This document shows positions 34,495 through 43,398 of a stretch of 64,000 nt of DNA, in pieces. The notes below the pieces were generated by a model, which did no database searches, was not told the origin of the DNA, and saw only the letters and a list, made by a program, of their open reading frames with translations. The stretch is from M55B112 sp964539395. Lineage in GTDB: Bacteria > Bacteroidota > Bacteroidia > Bacteroidales > GCA-2748055. The stretch lies in the NCBI GenBank assembly GCA_964539395.1, contig CAZIIU010000008.1:1-64000 (forward strand), written 5' to 3'. Every line of letters begins with the position of its first letter. Positions within the stretch are counted from its first letter, which is position 1. Made by a program: the position numbers and the translations under genes.

Positions 34495-36306
34495 ATGTCA
34501 GACATTATCCAATTATTGCCCGACTCCGTGGCCAACCAGATTGCTGCAGGTGAAGTTATTCAAAGACCCGCATCCATAGTAAAAGAGCTGGTAGAAAACA
34601 GCATAGATTCTGGTGCAGGATCAATAACTGTCAGGGTAAAGGATGCGGGAAAGACCTATGTCCAGGTAATCGACAATGGCAGGGGTATGTCGGAAAATGA
34701 TGCTCAACTCTGCTTTGAGAGGCACGCTACATCCAAAATTTCAGAGGCAAATGACCTGTTTTCCATCCGCACCATGGGATTTCGTGGCGAAGCACTGGCA
34801 TCCATCGCCGCAATTGCAGAGGTGTCTCTGAAAACCCGGACCAGTTCAGATGAACTGGGTACCCATCTGCAAATCACCGCTTCAAAGATCAAATCCAGAG
34901 AGAATGTCAGTATTCCTGCCGGAACCAATATCACAGTGAGGAATCTCTTCTTCAATGTTCCGGCAAGGAGAAAGTTCCTCAAAACAGATCAGACTGAGCT
35001 GAGGCATATAATTACTGAGTTTTATCACACTTCACTGGCTTATCCTGATATAGAATTCCAGTTAATCCATAATAATACCCAGATTTTTAATCTCCCTTCA
35101 GGAAATCTGAAATCCAGGATATCATCTGTTTTCGGTAAACAGATATTGCCTAACCTAATTCAGATCGGGACAGAAACCAGTATTGTCAGAGTATACGGGT
35201 TTATCGGCAAGCCTGAACTGGCAAAAAAGACATTCGGAGAACAGTTTATGTTTGTAAATCAACGCTTTATCAAACATCCCTATTTTCATAAAGCAATAAT
35301 GAAAGCGTATGAGGATATTCTGCCTTCGGAGCATTTCCCTAGCTATTTCATCTTTTTTGATACAGATCCATCCACCATTGATATTAATATTCATCCTACC
35401 AAAACTGAGGTGAAGTTCGAGGATGAAAAATTAATCTGGAAGATCCTGTTGGCAGCAACACGAGAGGCAATAGGCAGGCACAACCTCTCACCAACCTTAG
35501 ACTTCAGTAGAGATGGTGTGATTGATATACCAGTGTTGCAAAAGAACCAGGATATTTCCTACCCCCAGGAAAACATCGACAGAAATTTCAACCCATTTGA
35601 AAAAGAGGACCGCAACAGATTCGGAGGGAACATCGGACACAGAACGGCTCAACAAGACTGGCACAAACTATATGACACACAAAACAACCAGGACCTTACA
35701 CCAAGGCTTAACTTAAACAAGGAAGAAAAAGAGAGTTTCAGTCAGGAACAACGATACCTTCAGCTTAAAGGAAAGTATATTCTTACCCCTGTGAAATCGG
35801 GCCTGATGGTAATTGACCAGAAACGGGCACATGAGAGAATCCTGTATGAACAAAACCTGGAAACGCTTCGGAAAGATTCTGTAAATTCACAAAATACTCT
35901 TTTCCCTGAAACAATAGAACTCAATAACAATGACTACAGGCTTTGCCTGGATCTGACAGCTGAGATAGGAAAACTGGGGTTTGAAATTCGTGATTTTGGA
36001 CAAAATTGTATCATTGTACACTCGGTTCCTGCCAATACAGTCATACATGACATCAAGGCAGTAATTGAAACGCTGTTGGAACAATATAAGAATTTTGAGT
36101 CTGAACTTAAACTCGACCAACACGAAAAAATAGCCCGGTCAACATCTGTTGCCGCAGCTATTCCATATGGCAGACAGCTTGACAGAAAAGAGATGCAGCA
36201 ACTGGTCGACCAACTTTTCGCATGTAGCAACCCAAACACAACACCAGGAGGTAAATCCATCATTAATATCATCAAACTTGATGATTTCGAGAAACATCTT
36301 GCATGA
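34495..36306 (+). CDS. mutL: DNA mismatch repair protein MutL
   Basis: MutL links MutS mismatch recognition to strand excision. The 603 residues have the GHKL ATPase domain (ELVENSIDSGAGSITV, DNGRGM, TMGFRGEALASIAA) and a C-terminal dimerization domain. The endonuclease motif, DQHAxxExxxxE in nicking MutLs, reads DQKRAHERILYE from Asp441, keeping Asp and both Glu but not His; the C-terminal Cys/Pro motif reads CSNPNTTPGGKSII. It starts directly after the stop of the small membrane protein gene and is followed by two rhomboid genes on the same strand. Confidence 0.95.
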   Translation: MSDIIQLLPDSVANQIAAGEVIQRPASIVKELVENSIDSGAGSITVRVKDAGKTYVQVIDNGRGMSENDAQLCFERHATSKISEANDLFSIRTMGFRGEALASIAAIAEVSLKTRTSSDELGTHLQITASKIKSRENVSIPAGTNITVRNLFFNVPARRKFLKTDQTELRHIITEFYHTSLAYPDIEFQLIHNNTQIFNLPSGNLKSRISSVFGKQILPNLIQIGTETSIVRVYGFIGKPELAKKTFGEQFMFVNQRFIKHPYFHKAIMKAYEDILPSEHFPSYFIFFDTDPSTIDINIHPTKTEVKFEDEKLIWKILLAATREAIGRHNLSPTLDFSRDGVIDIPVLQKNQDISYPQENIDRNFNPFEKEDRNRFGGNIGHRTAQQDWHKLYDTQNNQDLTPRLNLNKEEKESFSQEQRYLQLKGKYILTPVKSGLMVIDQKRAHERILYEQNLETLRKDSVNSQNTLFPETIELNNNDYRLCLDLTAEIGKLGFEIRDFGQNCIIVHSVPANTVIHDIKAVIETLLEQYKNFESELKLDQHEKIARSTSVAAAIPYGRQLDRKEMQQLVDQLFACSNPNTTPGGKSIINIIKLDDFEKHLA

Positions 36307-36345
36307 TTTTTGTTCTATTAGAAAGCAATACTATAATTTTAACAG

Positions 36346-37083
36346 ATGAATGTACTGAATTTTGGAAGAGGCAATAATACACCTCCCGTGGTTAAAAATC
36401 TGATTGTTATAAACATAGTGATGTTTGTAGCACTATTTATAACCAGCCAGTTGTTCCGGGCCGACCTGAACAGGATACTTGGAATGTATTATTTACAGTC
36501 ACCTATGTTTCGCCCATGGCAAATTGTTACACATATGTTTATGCACGGCGGACTGATGCATATTTTTTTCAATATGTGGGCACTCTGGATCTTTGGAAAA
36601 ACCCTGGAAAGTGTATGGGGAGGAAAACGTTTTCTTATTTACTACCTGGCAACCGGTCTCGGGGCGGCATTCTTTCATCAACTGGTAATGTATATTGATC
36701 TTGCGCCGCAAATTGCGGATTTTAAGGCGGCTTATAGTGTCGATACGATCACGATGGAACGAATGAACCGATCATTCGCTGAAGGAAGTCAGTATCATGG
36801 GCTCATCAGAAGTTTAATCACACCAACTGTAGGTGCTTCAGGTGCAGTTTTTGGCATTTTGCTGGCATTTGGGATGCTTTTTCCAAATACACAGCTATTT
36901 ATTATACCTTTTCCATTTCCAATCAAAGCTAAATGGCTGGTAATAGGCTATGGAGCCCTTTCTCTTTATCTGGGAGTTACACAGCCCGGTAGCAACATAG
37001 CACATTTTGCACATCTGGGGGGTATGATCTTTGGGTTTATCCTGATTAAATACTGGAATAAAAACAGTAGCAGCTTTTATTAA
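36346..37083 (+). CDS. Rhomboid-family intramembrane serine protease
   Basis: A 245-residue polytopic protein with about six membrane helices. The catalytic dyad is visible: Ser165 in GASGAVFG and His223 in AHFAHLGG; the HxxxN motif is in HIFFNMWALW. About 50 residues (DLAPQIADF to LIRSLITP) are inserted between two helices before the catalytic Ser, which is common in Bacteroidota rhomboids. Substrates are unknown. It follows mutL by 39 bp and precedes a second rhomboid by 15 bp. Confidence 0.9.
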   Translation: MNVLNFGRGNNTPPVVKNLIVINIVMFVALFITSQLFRADLNRILGMYYLQSPMFRPWQIVTHMFMHGGLMHIFFNMWALWIFGKTLESVWGGKRFLIYYLATGLGAAFFHQLVMYIDLAPQIADFKAAYSVDTITMERMNRSFAEGSQYHGLIRSLITPTVGASGAVFGILLAFGMLFPNTQLFIIPFPFPIKAKWLVIGYGALSLYLGVTQPGSNIAHFAHLGGMIFGFILIKYWNKNSSSFY

Positions 37084-37098
37084 CATGAACTGTTCGGT

Positions 37099-37983
37099 AT
37101 GACATTATTCAATGAGATAAAAAGATCTTACAGCGAAGGCACTGTGCTGCACAAGCTCATTTATGTCAATGTGGCGGTTTTTCTTTCTCTTCACATTGGG
37201 GTGATTTTTCTTGTACTGGGCAACCAGATCGATCGGACCCAGAGCATTAGTGAAATACTGAAACTTCTGGCCGTTCCATCTGATCTGAATACGCTTGGCA
37301 GAAAACCATGGACCCTGTTTACCTATATGTTCACACATGGTTTTTTATGGCACATCGTATTCAACCTTCTGGTTCTCTATTGGTTCGGACGTCTGTTTAT
37401 CGAAGAGTTCGGTCTAAATAAAATTCTTGGATTGTATATACTCGGCGGACTAGCCGGGGCAGTGCTTTTTGTCTTTTTCTACAATGTCTTTCCGTTTTTT
37501 CAGGATGTCCGGGAAAATTCAATTGCAACAGGGGCCTCCGCTTCAGTTATGGCGATAGTAGTTGCAGTTGCTGTGATGGTGCCCAACCGGCAAATGCATT
37601 TGGTGCTGATCGGACCGGTGAAGATCATGTATATTGCACTGGTACTGTTCATAACATCAACTATCCTCGACTTTACAGATAATACAGGAGGAAAGATCGC
37701 CCATATTGGGGGAGCCATTGTTGGACTTATATATACAAGCTATTATCGCAAAGGATACGATATTACAAGGGGGACAGACAGGTTCATGGATCAGTTTTTT
37801 TCACTTTTTAAACGACGAAAAAAGATGAAAGTGACCTATAAACGTCCTTCAGACGATTATCAGTATAAGAAACAAAAAGCCCAGGAACAAAAGGAAATTG
37901 ACAGGATTCTCGATAAGATTTCCCAGGGAGGGTATGATTCGCTTACAAAAGAGGAAAAAGATAAACTATTCAATGTAAAGTAG
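37099..37983 (+). CDS. Second rhomboid-family protein with cytosolic tail
   Basis: A 294-residue protein with about six membrane helices and a ~75-residue hydrophilic tail. Ser147 in GASASVM and His202 in KIAHIGGA are present, so the dyad is intact, although the GxSG motif is GASA. The tail ends with DRILDKISQGGYDSLTKEEKDKLF, a short helical motif seen at the C-terminus of many Bacteroidota rhomboids. The pair in tandem suggests different substrates or a heteromeric arrangement. An EEP-family gene follows 49 bp downstream. Confidence 0.88.
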   Translation: MTLFNEIKRSYSEGTVLHKLIYVNVAVFLSLHIGVIFLVLGNQIDRTQSISEILKLLAVPSDLNTLGRKPWTLFTYMFTHGFLWHIVFNLLVLYWFGRLFIEEFGLNKILGLYILGGLAGAVLFVFFYNVFPFFQDVRENSIATGASASVMAIVVAVAVMVPNRQMHLVLIGPVKIMYIALVLFITSTILDFTDNTGGKIAHIGGAIVGLIYTSYYRKGYDITRGTDRFMDQFFSLFKRRKKMKVTYKRPSDDYQYKKQKAQEQKEIDRILDKISQGGYDSLTKEEKDKLFNVK

Positions 37984-38032
37984 TTAGAAGTGAATTGGTT
38001 GAAGTATTATGTACAATTAAAGCAATTCGAGG

Positions 38033-39145
38033 TTGAAAAGAATTTCTGAGGCAGTAGCTACTTATATAAATGTTCTGGCTGCATTGTTGTTGCTAATATC
38101 GTACAGCGCACCGTTAATCAACCCTGCCAGATTTGTTGTCCCGGCCTTTATCGGATTGGCTTACCCGTACCTGCTTTTACTCAACCTGATTTTTCTTATT
38201 TACTGGGCCATTCGCTTCAAAAAGGAAGTAGCTGTATCATTGGTGGCAATCTTAATCGGCTGGGGACACCTGATGAATTTTTTGCCCATAGGTGTTTCAC
38301 CTGGAACAAAATCAGTCCAAAAAGAGAATACTGACAAAATCAGCATCATGTCATATAATGTCAGGACATTTGATTATTACAACTGGGGACAAAAGAATCG
38401 GTCTGACGAGGGTATTTTCAGGATAATATCAGAGCGATCCCCTGATATTCTATGCCTTCAGGAATTCTACACAGGCAATAAACCCGGCTTCAGTGAAACA
38501 GAGATAAAACGGAAACTGAATGATTTACCACATCATTCTGTTTATTATAACCGAAGCGGTAAACCGGGTGGTGGTTCCGGCATTGCCACATTCAGCAGGT
38601 TACCTATAGTAAAAACCAGCAGGATCCCTTTTGATAATAGCGTTAACCAGGCTGTCTATACTGACATAAAAGCCGGAAAGGATACCTTGAGGGTATTCAA
38701 TATTCATCTTCAATCGATCAGGTTTGGAAAAAGCAATTACAGTTTTATGGATTCCCTTTCACTGAAACATTCCAGAAAACAACTTAAGGAAGCAAAGGAG
38801 ATAAGTGTCCGCCTGAGAGATGCATTTGTTCTCAGAGCCGAACAGTCGGTGATCATCCATAATTACATCAAGAGTTCCCCTTACCCGGTTATTGTTGCAG
38901 GAGATTTTAATGATACCCCAACCTCCTTTGCCTACCGAAAAATAAAGAAAGGACTGACAGATGCTTTCCGGGAGGCAGGAAGGGGATTTGGCAATACCTA
39001 TGCAGGAGAATTTCCCTCCTTTAGAATCGATTTTATTTTGTATAGCAAAGAGCTGGAGGCTGTCTCATACGAAAGGATCAAATCAAAATATTCTGATCAT
39101 TACCCAATTATTATAAACCTTCAACAAAGACCAGGTAAACACTGA
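38033..39145 (+). CDS. Membrane-anchored endonuclease/exonuclease/phosphatase-family protein
   Basis: A 370-residue protein with two or three N-terminal membrane helices (residues ~12-85) and a C-terminal EEP (DNase I-like) domain: ISIMSYNVRTFD, ILCLQEFY, VYTDIKAGKDTLRVFNIHLQS, VIVAGDFNDTPTSFAYR, RIDFILYSKEL and YSDHYPII. The metal-binding Asn, Glu, Asp-His residues are in place. The active domain should face the periplasm. The start is a TTG at 38033; the resulting MKRISEAVATYINVLAALLL matches the usual N-terminus and no ATG is available nearby. The substrate could be nucleic acid, a phospholipid or an inositol phosphate. Confidence 0.85.
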   Translation: MKRISEAVATYINVLAALLLLISYSAPLINPARFVVPAFIGLAYPYLLLLNLIFLIYWAIRFKKEVAVSLVAILIGWGHLMNFLPIGVSPGTKSVQKENTDKISIMSYNVRTFDYYNWGQKNRSDEGIFRIISERSPDILCLQEFYTGNKPGFSETEIKRKLNDLPHHSVYYNRSGKPGGGSGIATFSRLPIVKTSRIPFDNSVNQAVYTDIKAGKDTLRVFNIHLQSIRFGKSNYSFMDSLSLKHSRKQLKEAKEISVRLRDAFVLRAEQSVIIHNYIKSSPYPVIVAGDFNDTPTSFAYRKIKKGLTDAFREAGRGFGNTYAGEFPSFRIDFILYSKELEAVSYERIKSKYSDHYPIIINLQQRPGKH

Positions 39146-39260
39146 TATCGTCGAAAACACCTTAACCCTGGCCCTGTATACCTGAATTTTGTTAATAAAC
39201 TTATTTATTTCGTTGATTATATATTTTAATTTTGAATTAGTATTATTAAAAACAATTGCC

Positions 39261-39710
39261 ATGAAAAAGTATGTGGTCCTCTTATTCATTTTATTTTCCG
39301 TTTCTGCCTGCTCACTGTTTGAAAAGCCATCCATGACACAGGAACAGATTGATGCCTTAATAACGCAAAAGGCTGCCGTTGAAGAGGAACTGGCTAATAC
39401 CCAACAGGAACGCGACCTGTTGAAACTCAAAGCGGAAGAGTGCGCTCAGATGCTTGAGCAAAAAACTGTGGAGGTGAATACTGCAGGTAAATATTTCGTT
39501 ATAGCAGGAAGTTTTAAAAACAACAATTACGCAGAAGACTATGCTACCAAAGTAAAGCAGATGGGAGGATCGGGCAATATCATACATGGTCCGTATAATT
39601 TTAACCTGGTCGTCTATAGTTCCCACTCAACACTTTCTGAAGCAGCGAAAAGCATGTATGTTGCGAGAACCAACATATCTGAAGAAGCCTGGGTATATAT
39701 GGATAAGTAA
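39261..39710 (+). CDS. SPOR-domain lipoprotein
   Basis: A 149-residue lipoprotein (MKKYVVLLFILFSVSAC, Cys17). A coiled coil (residues ~30-70, EEELANTQQERDLLKLKAEE) is followed by a C-terminal SPOR-like domain (YFVIAGSFKNNNYAEDYATKVKQMG) of the kind that binds denuded glycan strands of peptidoglycan. It probably sits at the outer membrane and contacts septal wall. A TAATTTTG box at 39227-39234 supports the ATG at 39261 over upstream codons. It is monocistronic and convergent with a phosphofructokinase gene. Confidence 0.82.
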   Translation: MKKYVVLLFILFSVSACSLFEKPSMTQEQIDALITQKAAVEEELANTQQERDLLKLKAEECAQMLEQKTVEVNTAGKYFVIAGSFKNNNYAEDYATKVKQMGGSGNIIHGPYNFNLVVYSSHSTLSEAAKSMYVARTNISEEAWVYMDK

Positions 39711-39729
39711 TATGTAGATTTTACCTGAA

Positions 39730-39755
39730 TCCCGGAAAATTTTAACTGCCCGGGA
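39730..39755. terminator. Weak hairpin between convergent SPOR and pfk genes
   Basis: TCCCGG (39730-39735) and CCGGGA (39750-39755) form a 6-bp GC-rich stem with a 14-nt loop, followed by ATAAAAAT on the plus strand. Too short to be certain. Confidence 0.3.
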
Positions 39756-39773
39756 ATAAAAATGAGCCGATTG

Positions 39774-40985
39774 CTACATAATCTCGCTGCCGGTCATAAT
39801 AAACAGCGGCTGGAACTCAAAGCTTTTAAAGTGCGGCCTCAACCTTTCAGTATTATAATGCTTCTTTACATCTACGAATTTTGAGCTTGTAGTTACAACC
39901 TCTAACGGTGCGTTGTCATACCTGCCGTTTCGCAAAACAACGAGGCGGCCGTGAATTCCGCTCAAAATAAGATCCAGTGCCAGATTTCCATAGGCCATTG
40001 GAACAATAGAGTCAATTGCATCTGGGTCCCCTCCCCTGACAAGGTAACCGAGCGACTGGTTAATCACATTTACAACTTTCCCGTTATTATATTTAGGAGA
40101 CAGAAGCTTAATCTCTTCCGAAACTATACTGCCAATTCCTCCCAGTTTTGCATGTCCAAATGCATCCTTTTCCGAGCTTCTCAAAACCATCTGGTCCATT
40201 CCAATAAAGGTGGCTCCCTCAGAAACAAGCACTACTGAGTACCTGCTTGGATTTTTGAGCCGGTCGTCGACAAGGAGTTCGGTTAAATGCTCAATATCAA
40301 ATTTATTCTCGGGAATAACGCACCTGTTAGCGGCCCCGGCCATGGTGGGAAGCATTGCAGTAAAACCTGAATACCTTCCAAAAACTTCCATCACCAGAAT
40401 CCTTTCATGTGAACCAGCAGATGTGCGGAGTGTATTGGTCATCATAATAGTGCGCGTAACACATGTACTGAAGCCTATACAATAATCCGTTCCCGGCACA
40501 TCATTGTCCATGGTCTTTGGTATGGCTATTACCTTGAATCCCTCCTTGTAGAGACGCACAGCAAAGCTAAGTGTGTCATCCCCACCAATAGGAATCAGGT
40601 ATTCGATTCCGAGAAATTCAAGGTTCTTTATTACCTCTGCAGTAAGATCATTAACCTCCTTGTTGTATATTTCGGAGAGGTGACTTGGCACATCCTCCTT
40701 TTTAACCTTTGCCGGGTTCATCCTGGAAGTATGGAGAAAGGTGCCGCCGGTACGACCAGCCTTATTCACAATCTGTTCAGACAACATCATGAAGCATTCA
40801 CTGTTATCTGCATCCTTTTCCCTTCTCAGCTCCATGGCACCTGCCCAGCCACGACGAAGACCAATTACATCATATCCTTCGCGAAGTGCCCTTATCGTTA
40901 CAGCCCTGATAGCAGGATTCAAACCGGGGACATCCCCTCCACCGGTAAGAATACCGATGGTTCCCTTTTTCTTGATGTTTGCCAT
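39774..40985 (-). CDS. Phosphofructokinase, probably pyrophosphate-dependent (1)
   Basis: A 403-residue PFK of the PfkA superfamily, phosphorylating fructose 6-phosphate. The active site reads PIGGDDT (Asp137 where ATP enzymes have Gly) and AIPKTMDNDVPGTD (Lys157 where ATP enzymes have Gly). These two residues are the established markers of pyrophosphate as phosphoryl donor. The substrate loop ILVMEVFGRYSGFTA is present. It lies 79 bp downstream of another PFK on the same strand. The donor assignment rests on the residues only. Confidence 0.85.
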   Translation of the reverse strand: MANIKKKGTIGILTGGGDVPGLNPAIRAVTIRALREGYDVIGLRRGWAGAMELRREKDADNSECFMMLSEQIVNKAGRTGGTFLHTSRMNPAKVKKEDVPSHLSEIYNKEVNDLTAEVIKNLEFLGIEYLIPIGGDDTLSFAVRLYKEGFKVIAIPKTMDNDVPGTDYCIGFSTCVTRTIMMTNTLRTSAGSHERILVMEVFGRYSGFTAMLPTMAGAANRCVIPENKFDIEHLTELLVDDRLKNPSRYSVVLVSEGATFIGMDQMVLRSSEKDAFGHAKLGGIGSIVSEEIKLLSPKYNNGKVVNVINQSLGYLVRGGDPDAIDSIVPMAYGNLALDLILSGIHGRLVVLRNGRYDNAPLEVVTTSSKFVDVKKHYNTERLRPHFKSFEFQPLFIMTGSEIM

Positions 40986-41064
40986 GATGATTATCTTTCC
41001 TCAAAAATAGAACAATAACAGCCATCTGTCAAGACAGGGAAAGTTATTTTATTATCATTGGATA

Positions 41065-42294
41065 CTATTGCTCCCATTCAAGAATCCGGAAGAAATCATA
41101 ATCCTCAGGATTCTTGACATACTTTTTAGCCGCCCTGTAATCCTCCTTGGTGAGGTAATGAAGATTATTACGGAATATCATCTGTACATTCTCCGATTCA
41201 ACATTAACAAGCCGTGGCATCACCTTTCCCTGCTTGTCTGCAACGTCCTTTAAAAACAAAGGCTTTACCTCTGAATTGCGGTTAACAGTAACCATACATC
41301 CCGTCTCTCCTGCTTTATACAACTTAAATACACCTAGTCCAAGCCTGGTTGCATAGGCAAGATCATAGGCAACAGGCCTGCAACAGCGAAGTTCATAACC
41401 CATTTCGTTGGGACGGCTCTTTACCTTAATTCTCAGCTTCTTCAATTCCTGCTGTGTAAGCATATTAAAGATGTGTGACTTACTGACATTTCCAAGCTCA
41501 GGGTGACCATGATCATCGTATGTGAAATTGATACCTGTGTCAATGATCTCCTGTTCACTCATAAAATGAAATACCCCTTCACTGATAATGGCCACACCGT
41601 AATCAATTCCCAGGATACGCCGCTTAACCATTGAAGATATTACCAGGTTGGTAATTTTCTCAAAGGTGATCTTGGTTTTGTTGAACATTTCAGGTATAAT
41701 GATCATTGGATAGTGAGTTGCTGTTCCAATGCCCATTGCAAGGTGACCCGCTTCGCGACCCATTGCAGAAACCACAAACCAGTTACCACTTGTTCTTGCA
41801 TCTTCATAAATGGTTGTTGCAAGCCTGACTCCCTCCTCCTTGGCTGAATGATATCCAAATGTAGGGGTGCCTTCAGGAAGAGGAAGATCATTGTCAATTG
41901 TCTTTGGCACATGTATGTTTTTCACGTCCAGTTTCTGGCTCTCCAAATATTTGGTCAGCCGGTTGGCGGTCGATGCCGTATCGTCACCCCCAATTGTTAC
42001 CAGCAGCCTTACATTGTACTTTCTGAAAAAATCAACACTGAATTCATCATCTCTTGGCTTATATCTGCTCATTTTCAGGGCCGACCCTCCCCTGCTATAA
42101 ATCTGATCCGCGTAATCAAAATCCAGGTATTCAAATGCCGGTTCATCCGCAAAAAGACTCTTGTAACCGCCATTTAACCCGATAACATAATAACCGTTAT
42201 TGATAAAGATTTTTGTTACTGAACTAATTACCGTATTGATGCCCGGTGCAGGACCTCCTGCACACAAAATTGCAACAGCTTCTTTCATTTTCAA
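41065..42294 (-). CDS. Phosphofructokinase, probably pyrophosphate-dependent (2)
   Basis: A 409-residue PFK of a different subgroup from its neighbour: LCAGGPAPGINTVISSV at the N-terminus, TIGGDDTAST (Asp105) and HVPKTIDNDLPLPEGTPTFG (Lys131), and VSAMGREAGHLAMG. Both Asp and Lys are PPi-type. It carries a C-terminal extension (residues ~360-409) absent from short ATP-PFKs. It is transcribed ahead of the first PFK; the 79-bp spacing allows one transcript. Having two divergent paralogs side by side suggests different regulation or hetero-oligomers. Confidence 0.85.
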   Translation of the reverse strand: MKMKEAVAILCAGGPAPGINTVISSVTKIFINNGYYVIGLNGGYKSLFADEPAFEYLDFDYADQIYSRGGSALKMSRYKPRDDEFSVDFFRKYNVRLLVTIGGDDTASTANRLTKYLESQKLDVKNIHVPKTIDNDLPLPEGTPTFGYHSAKEEGVRLATTIYEDARTSGNWFVVSAMGREAGHLAMGIGTATHYPMIIIPEMFNKTKITFEKITNLVISSMVKRRILGIDYGVAIISEGVFHFMSEQEIIDTGINFTYDDHGHPELGNVSKSHIFNMLTQQELKKLRIKVKSRPNEMGYELRCCRPVAYDLAYATRLGLGVFKLYKAGETGCMVTVNRNSEVKPLFLKDVADKQGKVMPRLVNVESENVQMIFRNNLHYLTKEDYRAAKKYVKNPEDYDFFRILEWEQ

Positions 42295-42594
42295 TCTTTT
42301 AAGTATTAATTATACAATTGTTCCTAATGAACGTGGCTAATATTCAATGCTTCGATGACCTGCAGCTCCAGAAAAGAGCAGCTTTCAAACAGTATTAATT
42401 GACTCCTTTTCGAAGTGGCAAAAGTAGTCAATTTTCCATGAAAACTGTTGTAGAAAAGGTCTAAATTACCCTTCACCGGCATGTCAAACAAAGGCTTATC
42501 CATTACTACAGGAATATAAATTGAACAACAGAGAAAAACAGAACAATTAATTTTGAACTTTTCTGCTGTAGGAAAGTGTTCTTTCATCAATTCA

Positions 42595-42625
42595 TTGAAA
42601 TAGAACAAAAAAAATATTATTTTTG
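42595..42625 (+). promoter_or_regulatory. Promoter of the zinc operon
   Basis: TTG at 42595-42597 and TATTTTTG at 42618-42625 are separated by 20 bp. The -7 box runs directly into the palindrome at 42622-42640. Confidence 0.6.
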
Positions 42626-42640
42626 CAACTCATTTGCAAA
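42622..42640 (+). promoter_or_regulatory. Candidate Zur operator
   Basis: Perfect 7-5-7 inverted repeat TTTGCAA-CTCAT-TTGCAAA overlapping the end of the -7 box and the expected transcription start, 10-28 nt before the regulator's start codon. Its position would let the Fur/Zur-family product block transcription of its own operon. The zinc assignment is inferred from the downstream genes. Confidence 0.5.
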
Positions 42641-42649
42641 TAAAAGAGA

Positions 42650-43057
42650 TTGAATCCCGGTAATATTTTACACAGAAACGGTTTGAGTAAAACCAGGAGC
42701 AGGATCAATATCCTGAATCTGATGAAGGGTGCAGAAGCTCCGCTCTCTGGTAAAGAGATATGTTCCGGATTAAAGGAAAAGTGCGACAAATCTACTGTAT
42801 ATAGAACCCTAAGCTCCCTCTATGAAAAAAAAATCATCCAGCGTGTGATCATTGATCGTGAGGTAAAATTTGCCTTAAAAATATCCGATAATAGCAGTTT
42901 TGGCCATAATTCCGACCACCTGTATTTTAAATGTTCTATCTGTGAAAAACTCATTTGTCTGACAGAAGTCGAAGTTCAGGATTACACCCTTCCGGATGGT
43001 TTTGTAAAAGAAGAGAACCAGTTCCTGGTCATTGGAAAATGTAATAAATGTCGCTAA
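42650..43057 (+). CDS. zur: Fur-family regulator, probably Zur
   Basis: A 135-residue metal-dependent repressor. The N-terminal winged helix reads GLSKTRSRINILNLM and KCDKSTVYRTLSSLYEKKII (recognition helix); the C-terminal dimerization domain has HLYFKCSICEKLICL and GKCNKCR, giving two CxxC pairs for a structural zinc. The start is a TTG at 42650; the next Met would delete the first helix. It opens a five-gene overlapping operon that includes a complete zinc/manganese ABC importer, hence Zur rather than Fur or PerR, by context. A palindrome overlaps its promoter. Confidence 0.8.
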   Translation: MNPGNILHRNGLSKTRSRINILNLMKGAEAPLSGKEICSGLKEKCDKSTVYRTLSSLYEKKIIQRVIIDREVKFALKISDNSSFGHNSDHLYFKCSICEKLICLTEVEVQDYTLPDGFVKEENQFLVIGKCNKCR

Positions 43058-43398
43058 TCAAGACAAAATATAAAAATGGCCTTAAAAAGGGATTCAACAC
43101 AGTAAGCAGTTGGATTGGCACAGGCGTGTCTTTTGTCCTGATAATACCTGTAAAGTTGTACCAATGGACTATTTCTCCCCTGCTTCCGGGAACATGCCGT
43201 TATGTTCCGACATGTTCCGAGTATGCGATAGAGGCACTGCGTACTCACGGTCCGGTAAAGGGATTTATACTGGGAACGAAGAGGATATTTAGTTGTCATC
43301 CCTGGGGCGGACATGGATTTGACCCGGTACCCCCGGCAGGAACTCCTTTGTTTAAATTCATGAAATTCAAATCAAATAAAAACAATGAGCAGAATTAA
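43048..43398 (+). CDS. yidD: Membrane protein insertion efficiency factor YidD
   Basis: A 116-residue YidD-family protein that assists YidC-mediated membrane insertion. Conserved features are an amphipathic N-terminal segment (FVLIIPVKLYQWTISPLLPG) and the cysteine-rich CRYVPTCSEYAIEALRTHG, then RIFSCHPWGGHGFDPVP. Its ATG overlaps the zur gene by 10 bp and its end overlaps znuA by 14 bp. yidD usually sits next to rnpA/yidC; its position inside a zinc-uptake operon is unusual. Confidence 0.93.
   Translation: MSLIKTKYKNGLKKGFNTVSSWIGTGVSFVLIIPVKLYQWTISPLLPGTCRYVPTCSEYAIEALRTHGPVKGFILGTKRIFSCHPWGGHGFDPVPPAGTPLFKFMKFKSNKNNEQN

Larger units (their letters stand above)
42295..42649. other. 355-bp intergenic stretch between pfk and the zinc operon
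   Basis: This contains the divergent promoter region, including the zinc-operon promoter and palindrome at its right end. A minus-strand reading frame of about 87 codons (from an ATG near 42587 to 42324) is open across most of it, but its product (CSVFLCCSIYIPVVMDKPLF) shows no domain I can name and no clear promoter; it may be a small gene or a decayed fragment. I do not call it. Confidence 0.4.

Noticed and set aside
42324..42608. Possible small minus-strand gene between pfk and zur
   Set aside because: No recognisable domain, a TTG or internal ATG start, and overlap with the zinc-operon promoter; kept only as a remark on the intergenic stretch.
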